Shown here: piece by piece, positions 29,591 through 38,770 of the stretch
Numbering within the stretch: the first letter of the stretch is position 1
Layout of the letters: each line of letters begins with the position of its first letter
Source of the DNA: Gemmatimonadaceae bacterium
Lineage (GTDB): Bacteria > Gemmatimonadota > Gemmatimonadetes > Gemmatimonadales > Gemmatimonadaceae
Length of the DNA: 64,000 nucleotides
Assembly (NCBI GenBank): GCA_025450035.1
Contig: JANWIF010000095.1
Coordinates: forward strand, 1 to 64,000
Direction of reading: 5' to 3'
Translations under genes and position numbers: made by a program
The notes under the pieces: model-generated
Database searches by the model: none
The model's input: only the letters and a program-made list of their open reading frames with translations
What the model was told of the DNA's origin: nothing

Positions 29591-30907
29591 GTGCGCCGTG
29601 CCGCGCCTCCCAAAACCACTGCGCCCACTCGGCACGTGACCGCACCGCCGTCACCGGAGAGCGGCGCCGGCTCCCGCGGGCGCGGCGTCCTCGTCGCGCT
29701 GCTGCTCACGGTGCTCGTGCTCGCGGCGTGGCCGCTTGCGCTTTCTCCGCTCATCGACCTCGAGACGTCGGGGCCGGCGGCCGGCGCGCATCTCTCGTTG
29801 GGCTTTGGATTTCTTGTCCTCGCGCCCGTTTGCGACGTGCTCGATGCGCTCACCCTCCTCGGCGTCGCGCAGAACCTCGCGCTCATACTCGGTCTCATCG
29901 CGCTGTACGCCGTGTGGCGGGTGCTGCGCGGGTGCCGGCACGGGGCACGCGCGGGTCGTGAACTTCGCCTCTCGCTGCGAGCGTTGGGCGGCCTCGTGGC
30001 GATATACGGCATCGGTATTCTCGCGCCACGCCCTATGGCCAAGCTCGTGCTCGATGATCCCGACGCGGTGGCCGTGGACGTGCACAGCCATACGAGCTTT
30101 TCGCACGATGGGCGCCCCGGCTTCACGCCGCGGGCGAACCGCGCCTGGCACCGCGCGGCGGGGTTCGATGTCGCGTACATCACCGATCACAAGAGCTACG
30201 ATGGAGCAGCCGAAGGCATGCGCTCCAATCCGGCCCATGCGGGCGATGGTCTCGTCACGCTCAGCGGCATCGAGTTCATAGAGCACGGTGTGCACGTTCT
30301 CGCGCTTGGCGCGACCGAGCGGACCGACGTGTGGCTTCACGTCGATCCGCGGCGCGTGCCGCCGTCGCACCTTCCGCCTAACTTTCGCGAGTCGTTGCTT
30401 ATCCAGACGATTCCCGATGACCTCTCCCGCCTTCCCGCGCCCGACGGCGAGGGCCGCCACGGCGTGCTCGGCATCGAGCTGTCCGACGGCGCGCCGCGCG
30501 GCATTCAGCAGGGGCAGCGCGATCACGGCCGCATCGCCCGCATTGCCGACAGTTTGAACCTCGCCGTCGTGGCCGGCTCCAACAACCACGGATGGGGCCG
30601 AACCGCCATCGCGTGGAGCGTGCTGCGCATTCCCGGATGGCGTGCCCTGACGCCTGATTCGTTAGGCATCGTAATCGAAAACCGCATCCGTGGCGAACGC
30701 CGGCACGCCGTGCGCATCGTGGCGCGCCGGTCGCCAGACCCGGGACGGTCGCTCGCGCTGCTCGCGGATACGCTCCCCGCCGTCGCATGGAATATGTTGC
30801 TCACGATGTCGCCGCTCGAACGGGGCTCGTGGATCGCTTGGGCGTGGATCATCGCGCTCGCGTCCACTCGTCTCAACCGCCGCCGCGCGCGCGCCGGCAC
30901 CACATGA
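29591..30907 (+). CDS. membrane-anchored PHP-domain-like phosphoesterase
   Basis: N-terminal TM segments followed by DVHSHTSFSHDG ... AYITDHKSYDGAAEG. Confidence 0.65.
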   Translation: MRRAAPPKTTAPTRHVTAPPSPESGAGSRGRGVLVALLLTVLVLAAWPLALSPLIDLETSGPAAGAHLSLGFGFLVLAPVCDVLDALTLLGVAQNLALILGLIALYAVWRVLRGCRHGARAGRELRLSLRALGGLVAIYGIGILAPRPMAKLVLDDPDAVAVDVHSHTSFSHDGRPGFTPRANRAWHRAAGFDVAYITDHKSYDGAAEGMRSNPAHAGDGLVTLSGIEFIEHGVHVLALGATERTDVWLHVDPRRVPPSHLPPNFRESLLIQTIPDDLSRLPAPDGEGRHGVLGIELSDGAPRGIQQGQRDHGRIARIADSLNLAVVAGSNNHGWGRTAIAWSVLRIPGWRALTPDSLGIVIENRIRGERRHAVRIVARRSPDPGRSLALLADTLPAVAWNMLLTMSPLERGSWIAWAWIIALASTRLNRRRARAGTT

Positions 30908-32445
30908 CCGAAGTGCCCTCGCACCGCAACCGGGCCGTCCTGGGCGCGATCGCCGTGATCACGCTCGCGGCCGTCGCCCGCGCGGTGTTCGCCACGATCA
31001 TCACGTTGCCGCCCGACGAGACGTACTACTGGGAATGGTCGCGCCACCTCGCCGCAGGATACTTCGACCACCCGCCCGCCATCGCCCTGTTCATACACGC
31101 GGGCACCATCATGCTCGGCGTCACGCCACTCGGCGTCCGCATCACGAGCGTGCTGGCTGGTTGGGGTGCGGCGCTCTGCCTCGTCTTCCTCGCTCGCCGG
31201 TTAGGCGGTGACCGCGCCGCCCTGGTTGCGGCGATCGCGATGTCTTGCATGCCGCTGGCGGCGGCAGGGTTGATTCTCGCAACGCCCGATGCGCCGCTGC
31301 TCTGCGCCGTGGCGCTCACGCTGCTGGCGATGGATCACGCGCTCGCGGCGCCGCCGGGCGGCTGGCGATCGTGTGCGTGGTGGCTCGCGGCCGGTGCCGC
31401 GCTCGGCCTGGCTCTCATTTCGAAGTACAATGCCGTCTTGCTCCCACTCGCCGCATTGATCGCACTCGCCGGCGCGCCGTCTCTCCGCCGCCAGCTTCGT
31501 ACGCCAGGTCCCTACGCCGCAGCGGTGTTGGCACTCCTCATCTTCACGCCCGTCGTCCTCTGGAACGCCCACAACGGTTGGGCATCGTTCAGGTTCCAAC
31601 TCGCGCACGGGTTAGGCGATGGACACGGGTCCCACCTGTCGCGTGAAGCGTCGCTCATTGGCGGACAATTGGCGCTGGTGTCACCGATCCTGTTCATCAT
31701 GTTGGCCGTTACGGTGGTGCAGGCCGTGCGCGCGCGCGATCCGCGCCGGGTAATGCTCGCGTCGGTCGCAGCCACGATCTTCGTGTTTTTCTGCGTGAGT
31801 GCGTGGCGGCGCCCCGCGGAAGCGAATTGGCAGGCCCCCGCCTACATCCCCGCCATCGCTCTTCTCGCCGCCCGCCCTGCGTCGCGCACGTGGCGCCGTT
31901 GGCTCATCGCCGCGTGCGCGCTTGGTGCGCTGATGATCCTCGTGATGTACATCCAGGCCGTCGTCCCGGTGCTGCCCCTCAGCGCCAACGATGATCCCAC
32001 CGCGCGTGGTACCGGTTGGGATTCGCTCGCTGTGGCGGTGCAGCGCGTGGCCGCGGATGAGTCCGCGCGCTCCGGTGCGCACACCTGGCTCGGCGGCGAC
32101 CGCTATCAGGAAGCCTCGGAGATCGGCTTTCACCTGCCCTCGCACCCGGAAAGCTTCGCCCTCAACATCAGCGGGCGTCCTAACCAATACGATTTCTGGC
32201 CGAGCTTCCCCGACCGCGCACGCCCAGGCGACGGTCTTGTGTTGGCGCTCGAGGTTCAGTCCGCTGACACGCTCGATGCGGTGATCCGACAACTGCTCCC
32301 CTACTTCGCCAGCGCTCGCTACGTGGGAGTGGTCGAGCTTCGCCGCGGCACTGAGGTGCGGACTACCCGGCGCGTTTGGGCGCTCCGCGGATGGCGTGGA
32401 ACCTGGCCCCGCGGGCGTCAGGTTTATGATGCACCCGAGCCGTGA
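30904..32445 (+). CDS. GT39-family (ArnT/PMT-like) glycosyltransferase
   Basis: LPPDETYYWEWSRHLAAGYFDHPPAIALFI, multi-TM; ATGA overlap with the PHP gene. Confidence 0.87.
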   Translation: MTEVPSHRNRAVLGAIAVITLAAVARAVFATIITLPPDETYYWEWSRHLAAGYFDHPPAIALFIHAGTIMLGVTPLGVRITSVLAGWGAALCLVFLARRLGGDRAALVAAIAMSCMPLAAAGLILATPDAPLLCAVALTLLAMDHALAAPPGGWRSCAWWLAAGAALGLALISKYNAVLLPLAALIALAGAPSLRRQLRTPGPYAAAVLALLIFTPVVLWNAHNGWASFRFQLAHGLGDGHGSHLSREASLIGGQLALVSPILFIMLAVTVVQAVRARDPRRVMLASVAATIFVFFCVSAWRRPAEANWQAPAYIPAIALLAARPASRTWRRWLIAACALGALMILVMYIQAVVPVLPLSANDDPTARGTGWDSLAVAVQRVAADESARSGAHTWLGGDRYQEASEIGFHLPSHPESFALNISGRPNQYDFWPSFPDRARPGDGLVLALEVQSADTLDAVIRQLLPYFASARYVGVVELRRGTEVRTTRRVWALRGWRGTWPRGRQVYDAPEP

Positions 32446-32563
32446 CGGGGAAATTCCTCACCGCACCGAGTTGATCAGACTTGCCATCGGCGGCGACGCG
32501 CCCGAATGTTCGCGTATGTCTGGCGATCCAGCCTGTTGGCTCCACGAGCACGATGACTTCTCC

Positions 32564-33955
32564 ATGACTTCTGCCCTCGCTCCCGACCTCGCCGCCCATC
32601 TCGCAGCGAACGACCAACGCATTCACGAGGAACTGTTCGAATTCTTGCGCATTCCCAGCGTGAGCGCACGCTCGGAGCACAGACCCGACATGGAACGCGC
32701 CGCGAAATGGTTGGCGACCAAGATGCGGGTTGCGGGGCTGGCGACGGAGATCCTGCCCACCGGTGGCCATCCGGCGGTACTCGGCGAATGGCGTGGTGCC
32801 GTACCGGGTGCACCGACCGTACTCGTCTACGGTCACTACGACGTGCAGCCCGCTGAGCCGCTCGACCTGTGGACGTCGCCGCCCTTCGAGCCCGTGCTGC
32901 GCGACGGCAAGATCTTCGCCCGCGGCTCCGTAGATGACAAAGGTCAGCTCTTTCTACACGTCAAGGCTATCGAAGCGCACCTCGCCACGCGTGGAAAACT
33001 CCCCGTCAACATGATCGTGCTCGCCGAGGGAGAGGAGGAGGTGGGTAGCGACAACTTGGCGCCATTTATCGAGCGACATCGCGAGCGCCTGCGCTGCGAC
33101 TACTGTGTGATCTCCGACTCCTCGATGTTCGCGCCGGGACTCCCGTCAATCCTGTCGTCTTTGCGCGGACTCGCGTATTTCGAAATTGAGGTTCAGGGAC
33201 CCTCGGGTGACTTGCATTCGGGATCCTACGGTGGCGCAGTGGTGAATCCCGCGACCGCACTCGCTCGCATCGTCGCCACCTTTCACGATGAACACTGGCA
33301 CGTCGCGATCCCCGGTTTTTACGATCTGGTTCGAGAATGGGAGCCGCGCGTGCTGCGGGAGATGCGTGCGCTGCCGTTCGACGAGGAACACTTCCGCGAG
33401 GAGGTCGGGGCCCCCGTACTCGATGGTGAGGCTGGCCGCTCGACGCTCGAGCGTGTGTGGACGCGCCCCACCTGCGAGGTGAACGGCCTGTTGAGCGGCT
33501 ACACTGGCGAGGGAGCGAAGACCGTCCTCCCTGCGAAAGCGATGGCCAAGGTCAGCTGTCGCCTCGTGCCCGACCAGACGCCCGACGCGATCCGGAAGGT
33601 TCTCACCGCCCACGTTCAGCGCGTCGCGCCCAAGGGAGTCACCATCAACGTGCGTGTGCTCCACGGAGGGCCTCCGTGGCGCGCCGAGTTAGGCGGACCG
33701 CTGTTCGACGCCGCGCGGCGCGCGCTCACTGCCGCCTTTGGTCGCGAGCCCGTTATCACGGGTGAAGGCGGCTCGATTCCCGTAGTCGGCGATTTCGAGC
33801 GAATCCTTGGCGTGCCCGTACTCCTGATCGGCTTCGGGCTCCCCGGCGAAAACGCCCATGCGCCTAACGAGTGGCTAAGCGACGAGAATTTCGTGAAGGG
33901 GATGAGCGCGGTCGCCTCGTTGTGGGACGAGCTCGCCGGTCACCGGTCCCTATAA
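32564..33955 (+). CDS. M20 family metallopeptidase (dipeptidase)
   Basis: FEFLRIPSVSA, VLVYGHYDVQPAEPLDLWTSPPFEP, GSVDDKGQLFLHVKA, EGEEEVGSDNL. Confidence 0.93.
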   Translation: MTSALAPDLAAHLAANDQRIHEELFEFLRIPSVSARSEHRPDMERAAKWLATKMRVAGLATEILPTGGHPAVLGEWRGAVPGAPTVLVYGHYDVQPAEPLDLWTSPPFEPVLRDGKIFARGSVDDKGQLFLHVKAIEAHLATRGKLPVNMIVLAEGEEEVGSDNLAPFIERHRERLRCDYCVISDSSMFAPGLPSILSSLRGLAYFEIEVQGPSGDLHSGSYGGAVVNPATALARIVATFHDEHWHVAIPGFYDLVREWEPRVLREMRALPFDEEHFREEVGAPVLDGEAGRSTLERVWTRPTCEVNGLLSGYTGEGAKTVLPAKAMAKVSCRLVPDQTPDAIRKVLTAHVQRVAPKGVTINVRVLHGGPPWRAELGGPLFDAARRALTAAFGREPVITGEGGSIPVVGDFERILGVPVLLIGFGLPGENAHAPNEWLSDENFVKGMSAVASLWDELAGHRSL

Positions 33956-35506
33956 CCCCGCCAACAGCGCGTCGTTGTTAGGCGTCGCCCCGATACGCTT
34001 GATCAACCACTCCATGCCCGATTGCGGCGGCATCTGCTGCAGTCCGCGACGCAGCGTGAACACGGCGTCGAGCTGCTCCGGCTTGAACAGCTTGTCTTCG
34101 CGGCGCGTGCCACTAGTGGCGAGGTCGATAGCGGGGTAGATGCGCTTCTCGGCCAGCCCCCGGTCGAGCTTGATCTCGCAATTGCCCGTCCCCTTGAATT
34201 CCTCGAAGATCACGTCGTCCATGCGCGATCCGGTTTCCACGAGCGCGGTGGCGATGATGGTGAGTGAACCGCCGCCGTGCTGCGGCGCCACGGAGCGCGC
34301 CGATCCGAAAAACGCCTTTGGTTTGGCCATAGCGGTCGCATCGAGTCCGCCGCTAAGCGTCCGGCCCGTGCCGCGCTCCACCGTATTGTGTGCGCGCGCC
34401 AGTCGCGTCAGCGAATCGAGCACGATCACCACGTCCTTGCCACTTTCCACAAGGCGCCGCGACCGCTCCAGCACCATGTCGGCTACGTCTACGTGCCGCT
34501 CCGCGGGCTGATCGAAGCTCGACGCCACCACTTCGCCGCGTCCCCACGAGATCATCTCGCTGACTTCTTCGGGGCGCTCGTCTACCAACAGCACCAGCAA
34601 CACGGCCTCGGGATGATTGATCGCGATTCCCTCGGTGATCGCCTGCAACAGCATGGTCTTGCCAGCACGTGCGGGCGCCACGATGAGCGCCCGCTGCCCG
34701 TAACCAATCGGCGCGATGAGATCGATGGCGCGCCGCGTCAGCTCCGGTCCACCTTTCGCCGAGCGGTTGGTTTCCAGAACGAGCTTTCGTTCGGGATAGG
34801 AGGCGATGAGCGAGCTAAAATCCGGGCGCCGTGTGGCGCTGGTTGGATCGTCGCCGTTCACATGCTGAACTTCCACCACGGTCACTCGACCGCGCTGATC
34901 GTGGCCGGTGGTGGCTTCGATCAGATCGCCGCGTCGCAACGCGAACTGACGAACCACCAGCGGCGGAACGAACGGATCTCCTGGTGTGGGGAGATAGCTA
35001 TCATCGGCCCGCCTCACAAAACCGCCTTCGCGCGCGGAATCGAACCAGCCCGTAACCGTGCCGTCAGGCACAATGGCGACGGGCGGTCCACCGTTGTGGT
35101 GATCGGGGCGCGGCGCTCCGCGTCCGCGTCCGCGCCGCCCACGGCGCCCGTTGTTCGGGAATCGGTTGTCTCGCTGACCGGGCGCATGCTGGCCGCCACT
35201 CGTTGGGCCGCCACTTGGTGCGCCGCCACTTGGTGCGCCGCCACTCGGCGGCGTGCTGGCAGACCCTGCGGGCGCAGGCGAATCCTGCCGTATCACCGGT
35301 TGGTTGGGCGAAGGTTCAGCGCCCTGGTCGGCGCCAAGGACAGCGTCCCGGGCGATTCCCTGGTCGACGGATGCCGGCCCCTCGCCTCCGTTAGGAAGCG
35401 CGGCATCATCGCGATACGGACTGGGATCGGGCTGTGTGTCCAGGGGCGCGCGGTTCTGCGGACGCGGACCGCGACCGCGCCGTGTCGGGCGTCGACGATC
35501 GTTCAT
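33950..35506 (-). CDS. rho: transcription termination factor Rho with a long low-complexity N-terminal region
   Basis: APARAGKTMLLQAITEGI, LLVLLVDERPEEVSEM, VIVLDSLTRLARAHN, GGSLTIIATALVETGSRMDDVIFEEFKGTGNCE; start at 35506. Confidence 0.96.
   Translation of the reverse strand: MNDRRRPTRRGRGPRPQNRAPLDTQPDPSPYRDDAALPNGGEGPASVDQGIARDAVLGADQGAEPSPNQPVIRQDSPAPAGSASTPPSGGAPSGGAPSGGPTSGGQHAPGQRDNRFPNNGRRGRRGRGRGAPRPDHHNGGPPVAIVPDGTVTGWFDSAREGGFVRRADDSYLPTPGDPFVPPLVVRQFALRRGDLIEATTGHDQRGRVTVVEVQHVNGDDPTSATRRPDFSSLIASYPERKLVLETNRSAKGGPELTRRAIDLIAPIGYGQRALIVAPARAGKTMLLQAITEGIAINHPEAVLLVLLVDERPEEVSEMISWGRGEVVASSFDQPAERHVDVADMVLERSRRLVESGKDVVIVLDSLTRLARAHNTVERGTGRTLSGGLDATAMAKPKAFFGSARSVAPQHGGGSLTIIATALVETGSRMDDVIFEEFKGTGNCEIKLDRGLAEKRIYPAIDLATSGTRREDKLFKPEQLDAVFTLRRGLQQMPPQSGMEWLIKRIGATPNNDALLAGL
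35205..35255. repeat. 15-bp tandem repeat encoding SGGAP units in Rho
   Basis: gccgccacttggtgc-type units give PPSGGAPSGGAPSGGPTSGG. Confidence 0.7.
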
Positions 35507-35964
35507 GCACCAATGTGTGTCATGGGGTGAATACTTTGCGCTTGGGGCAGCTCCACAGTCGTGGGACTCCCGGTGCGCCGTAACTACGTCTATCTCAGAA
35601 TGCGCTTCGCGCTCGTTGGCGTGGTGCGATTCTGACGGTTGTATGGAGCTCGTTCCACCTGCGAGTCCGAATTGGTACCACGGTCGGCGCGCTCGAGCGC
35701 GATACACGACGTGGTGAATCGACCTTCCCGCGAGCTTTGGACGCGCGCTCCCGCTGCGTCCGGGCATCGCAGCCGCAGTTTCGTTCGACGCCGAAGGGCG
35801 GAAGAACGCTATGCCGCGGGGACTCTGTCATGCGCTGTGGCGCCCGGGGCTCGGCCCCAAGCCACCTCGATTATCACTTCGTAACGGCGAACGCGCAACC
35901 TTTGCGCCGAAACGGCCGCCGGAGGTCCGCGTCTCTCACTGCCTCCGGGAAAGGCTGTTCGCCA

Positions 35965-36234
35965 TCAACGAACCAGTCGCTCCTCGACCACTTCGTCCAG
36001 GGTGCGTACCGTTCCGATTACGCGCCGAATCAACTCGATGATCCGCTCAAGAGCCACGAGATGCTGAGCATCCAGCGTCGGCTCCATGGCGAGCAGTTGC
36101 GACTCCGCGAGGAGAGCAGCGAGCGGGTTGTTTAGCTGGTGCTGAACGAGCGCAGTTAGCTTCTGGAGGTCGGTCTGCGGCGGGATGTCTGGTCTCTCCG
36201 ATGCCGTAGACGACTTCTTGGCAGGCTCAGTCAC
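35965..36234 (-). CDS. stand-alone HisKA/DHp-like protein (89 aa, no ATPase domain)
   Basis: LTALVQHQLNNPLAALLAESQLLAMEPTLDAQHLVALERIIELIRRVIGTVRTLDE resembles a kinase H-box helix pair; ORF stops at 36234/35965. Confidence 0.6.
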   Translation of the reverse strand: MTEPAKKSSTASERPDIPPQTDLQKLTALVQHQLNNPLAALLAESQLLAMEPTLDAQHLVALERIIELIRRVIGTVRTLDEVVEERLVR

Positions 36235-36276
36235 GGGCTGACACCACCTCTCGCCATTCGATATGTTAATCTAATC

Positions 36277-36873
36277 ATGATCGCGTCACCAATCGACCCC
36301 GCTGCCGCAATCGCCGGCGCTGTCCAAGACTACAAGGAAAGCAGCGACATCGGGAGCCTCCTGCAGCGACTGGACGCAATCTGCTCGGCGTGCCCAGATG
36401 CCGATACCCTTGCTGCGGCCGTTGAGCCGTTTCGGGAGATCCCCGAGGTGGCCGGCCCGATCTACGAGCGCGTGGTAGCGGCCCGCCCCGACGACGCTAG
36501 AGCTCTGGTCATCCTCGCCAACGCCTATTGGCTTGCTGGACGCGGACCGGACCCAGTGGGCGAACTAGCCACGCGGGCCATTGCCGCAGACCCGAACAAC
36601 CGTGGAGCCTGGCACCTTTGGGCCCTGAGCGAACCGACCCTTCGCGACCGCGTAGGTCGCTGGCGCCAGGTGGTGGAGAGATTCCCCACGGATGAGTTGG
36701 CCCAAGCCAACCTGGCTGACAACGCCGCGAGCCTCGCCTCTACGGAGCGCGACCGCGAAGCCTTGCAAATCGCACTACGAACCTACAAGTCGCTTCTCCG
36801 AGAAGCAAAACACCCAGAGCAACGTGTGGCACTCGAGCACGCCGTCTCCACCTTAGAGCGGTGGAGTCTCTGA
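36277..36873 (+). CDS. TPR-like helical protein
   Basis: Helical repeats ...PIYERVVAARPDDARALVILANAYWLAGRG..., divergent from the DHp protein. Confidence 0.6.
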   Translation: MIASPIDPAAAIAGAVQDYKESSDIGSLLQRLDAICSACPDADTLAAAVEPFREIPEVAGPIYERVVAARPDDARALVILANAYWLAGRGPDPVGELATRAIAADPNNRGAWHLWALSEPTLRDRVGRWRQVVERFPTDELAQANLADNAASLASTERDREALQIALRTYKSLLREAKHPEQRVALEHAVSTLERWSL

Positions 36874-36955
36874 CCGCCTTCACCCGACTCGCACGACGAC
36901 AGGATTGCTGCTCCTCCGGCCCTCCGGCCATGGCTCCTTACCCTGTAAAAGCGAA

Positions 36956-36988
36956 GCGGGGCCATCCGCACTTGTCGGTTGGCCCCGC
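36956..36988 (-). terminator. intrinsic terminator of the cold-shock gene
   Basis: Perfect GCGGGGCCA ... TGGCCCCGC stem, then ttcgctttta on the minus strand. Confidence 0.7.
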
Positions 36989-37008
36989 AACGTTTCGGCA
37001 GACTGAAA

Positions 37009-37221
37009 TTACGAACCGAGCTTGGTGACGTTCTGAGCAGCCGGTCCCTTGGCACCCTGAACAATGTCGAACTCGACGCGCTCGCCCTCGCTCAGCGTCT
37101 TGAAGCCGCTTCCTTGGATGGCCGAGTGGTGAACGAAGCAATCTTTCTGCCCGTTCTCCGGGGTGATGAAACCAAAACCTTTGCTGTCATTGAACCACTT
37201 GACCGTGCCGGTGGTACGCAT
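37009..37221 (-). CDS. cold-shock protein (CspA family)
   Basis: [36 protein letters not shown]. Confidence 0.95.
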   Translation of the reverse strand: MRTTGTVKWFNDSKGFGFITPENGQKDCFVHHSAIQGSGFKTLSEGERVEFDIVQGAKGPAAQNVTKLGS

Positions 37222-37351
37222 ACGAATCTCCTGACGTGTCGGTGGAGTCCGGATGCATCCGTACCACCCGACGATGTGACCCGCGGACTCCCGCCGCCGC
37301 GGTAGGCGTGCCTGAGCACTCGCTCCGGCAGAATCTACTCTTTTCAAAAGC

Positions 37352-37382
37352 AAAAAGGACCCGGCTGTTAGCCAGGTCCCTT
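37352..37382 (-). terminator. intrinsic terminator of the receiver/AraC transcription unit
   Basis: GGACCcGGCT-gtt-AGCCaGGTCC stem followed on the minus strand by tttttgctttt. Confidence 0.75.
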
Positions 37383-37461
37383 TACGTGTTCGCTGGTTTC
37401 TAACTGGACCATAATGTAGCCCAACCTGGTCCGGGAGTCAATGTTGGGCCGGGGGCTTGGG

Positions 37462-37860
37462 TCACGCGGACTCCTCGCGAACATGCCTGGTAAGCTGCGA
37501 TACCACGCCCAGTAGCTCGTCCAGGTCGAACGGCTTCAGTAACACGAGCGACCCACAGGCATCGAGCAGTTCCTGCGCATGTTCGCTGGCGTCGCCGGTG
37601 GTGAAGACGGTCCGGTTCCGCAGGTGCGGTTGGAGCGACGACGCCAGTTCGAACAGCACGTCGCCGCGCATGTCTGGAATGCGCAAGTCGGAGATGAGGC
37701 AATCGAAGTGCTCCGAGCGCACGAGCCTCGCTGCCACCTCACCCGATACGACGGCCCGCACATCGTAGCCACTGCGGGTAAGCGCGATAGACAGGGCCCG
37801 GCAGATCGACGGTTCGTCGTCCACGACCAGCACGCGTGCCCTTTCGTTGTAGATCATCAT
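37462..37860 (-). CDS. single-domain response regulator (receiver only)
   Basis: ARVLVVDDEPSICRALSIALTRSGYDVRAV...DCLISDLRIPDMRG...LLKPFDLDELL. Confidence 0.9.
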   Translation of the reverse strand: MMIYNERARVLVVDDEPSICRALSIALTRSGYDVRAVVSGEVAARLVRSEHFDCLISDLRIPDMRGDVLFELASSLQPHLRNRTVFTTGDASEHAQELLDACGSLVLLKPFDLDELLGVVSQLTRHVREESA

Positions 37861-38645
37861 ACGTGACTTTCTCCCTGGCGGCTCAAATGTGCCGTCAACT
37901 CCCGTATCAACTGCTCGGGTTCACCGCGCTCGCGTAACTTCGTCGGCGTGAGTCCCGTCGCCGCGCGCACCTGGCGGGCGAACACTCGGGCGCTTCCGTA
38001 ACCCAACTTTTTCGTTATGTCATCCAGCAAATAGCCCGGATCGCGCATGTAGTGCACCGCCCGTGTCAGCCGGGCTCCCAGTATCAGCATTCTCGCCGAG
38101 GCCAATCCAAGGCGATCCAACGAACGGTCAAGATTTCGACGCGTCATTCCCGCGGCACGCGCGAGATCTTCGACATTCCGAAACATGTGCGGCGCATCAA
38201 ACAACTTTGCGATGGCTCGTCGCAGCATTGGCGGAGCCGCATCGAGGTGGGACGCCAATCCCTGCAACGCGATATCACTCAGCTGCTGTGCCGGCAACCG
38301 CTCCAACAACTCCCGAACACGCCGCGGTTCATCATCGAACCCGCGCAAAATCAGATGGCGGATCCCGAGATTCGCTAACTCGACGGTTGCTCGCAGTACT
38401 TCCGGCGTAAGCAGCGTGTACACCACCACCGGCAACGTCGGATAGTGCGCGATCAGTCGTCGAACTTCATCGGTCTCAATCGTGCCCTCGGCACGCGGAT
38501 CCAAAACCACCGCGTCGATCGGGCGCAATCGAACAGCCTCCACGAGCTCGCTCCAGTCGTGAACGACGGTTAGAGCATGCTCACTTTCGAGAGCAACTCG
38601 GAGACGAGAGGCGAGTGGGGCAGGCAGGCGTGCGAGAACTTCCAA
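37857..38645 (-). CDS. AraC-family regulator with receiver-like N-terminal domain
   Basis: C-terminal AraC HTH (VEDLARAAGMTRRNLDRSLDRLG ... DITKKLGYGSARVFARQVRAATGLTPTKLRE); in-frame TTG at 38645 is an alternative to the ATG at 38696, which would overlap the operator. Confidence 0.75.
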   Translation of the reverse strand: MEVLARLPAPLASRLRVALESEHALTVVHDWSELVEAVRLRPIDAVVLDPRAEGTIETDEVRRLIAHYPTLPVVVYTLLTPEVLRATVELANLGIRHLILRGFDDEPRRVRELLERLPAQQLSDIALQGLASHLDAAPPMLRRAIAKLFDAPHMFRNVEDLARAAGMTRRNLDRSLDRLGLASARMLILGARLTRAVHYMRDPGYLLDDITKKLGYGSARVFARQVRAATGLTPTKLRERGEPEQLIRELTAHLSRQGESHV

Positions 38646-38658
38646 GTTGGCGCCACTT

Positions 38659-38689
38659 TGTCCTAAAAGTGCACATCGCTGTCCTAAAA
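38659..38689 (+). promoter_or_regulatory. putative operator: TGTCCTAAAA-N11-TGTCCTAAAA
   Basis: TGTCCTAAAA at 38659-38668 and 38680-38689, same orientation, 21-bp period; identical architecture at 40297-40327. Confidence 0.75.
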
Positions 38690-38770
38690 TGTGCATTTAC
38701 CACAGGACGCGCCAACATACCTTGCGTGACGATCGTGACACCACATCACATTCCGTCCGCGAGGTTCCCA

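Noticed and set aside
35737-36135. 132-aa plus-strand ORF overlapping the DHp protein
   Set aside because: Low-complexity R/S/P-rich translation with no domain; lies antisense to the rho leader.
38646-38696. ATG 38696 as the start of the AraC-type regulator
   Set aside because: It would translate through the TGTCCTAAAA operator (HILGQRCALLGQSGA); an in-frame TTG at 38645 is more economical, though unproven.
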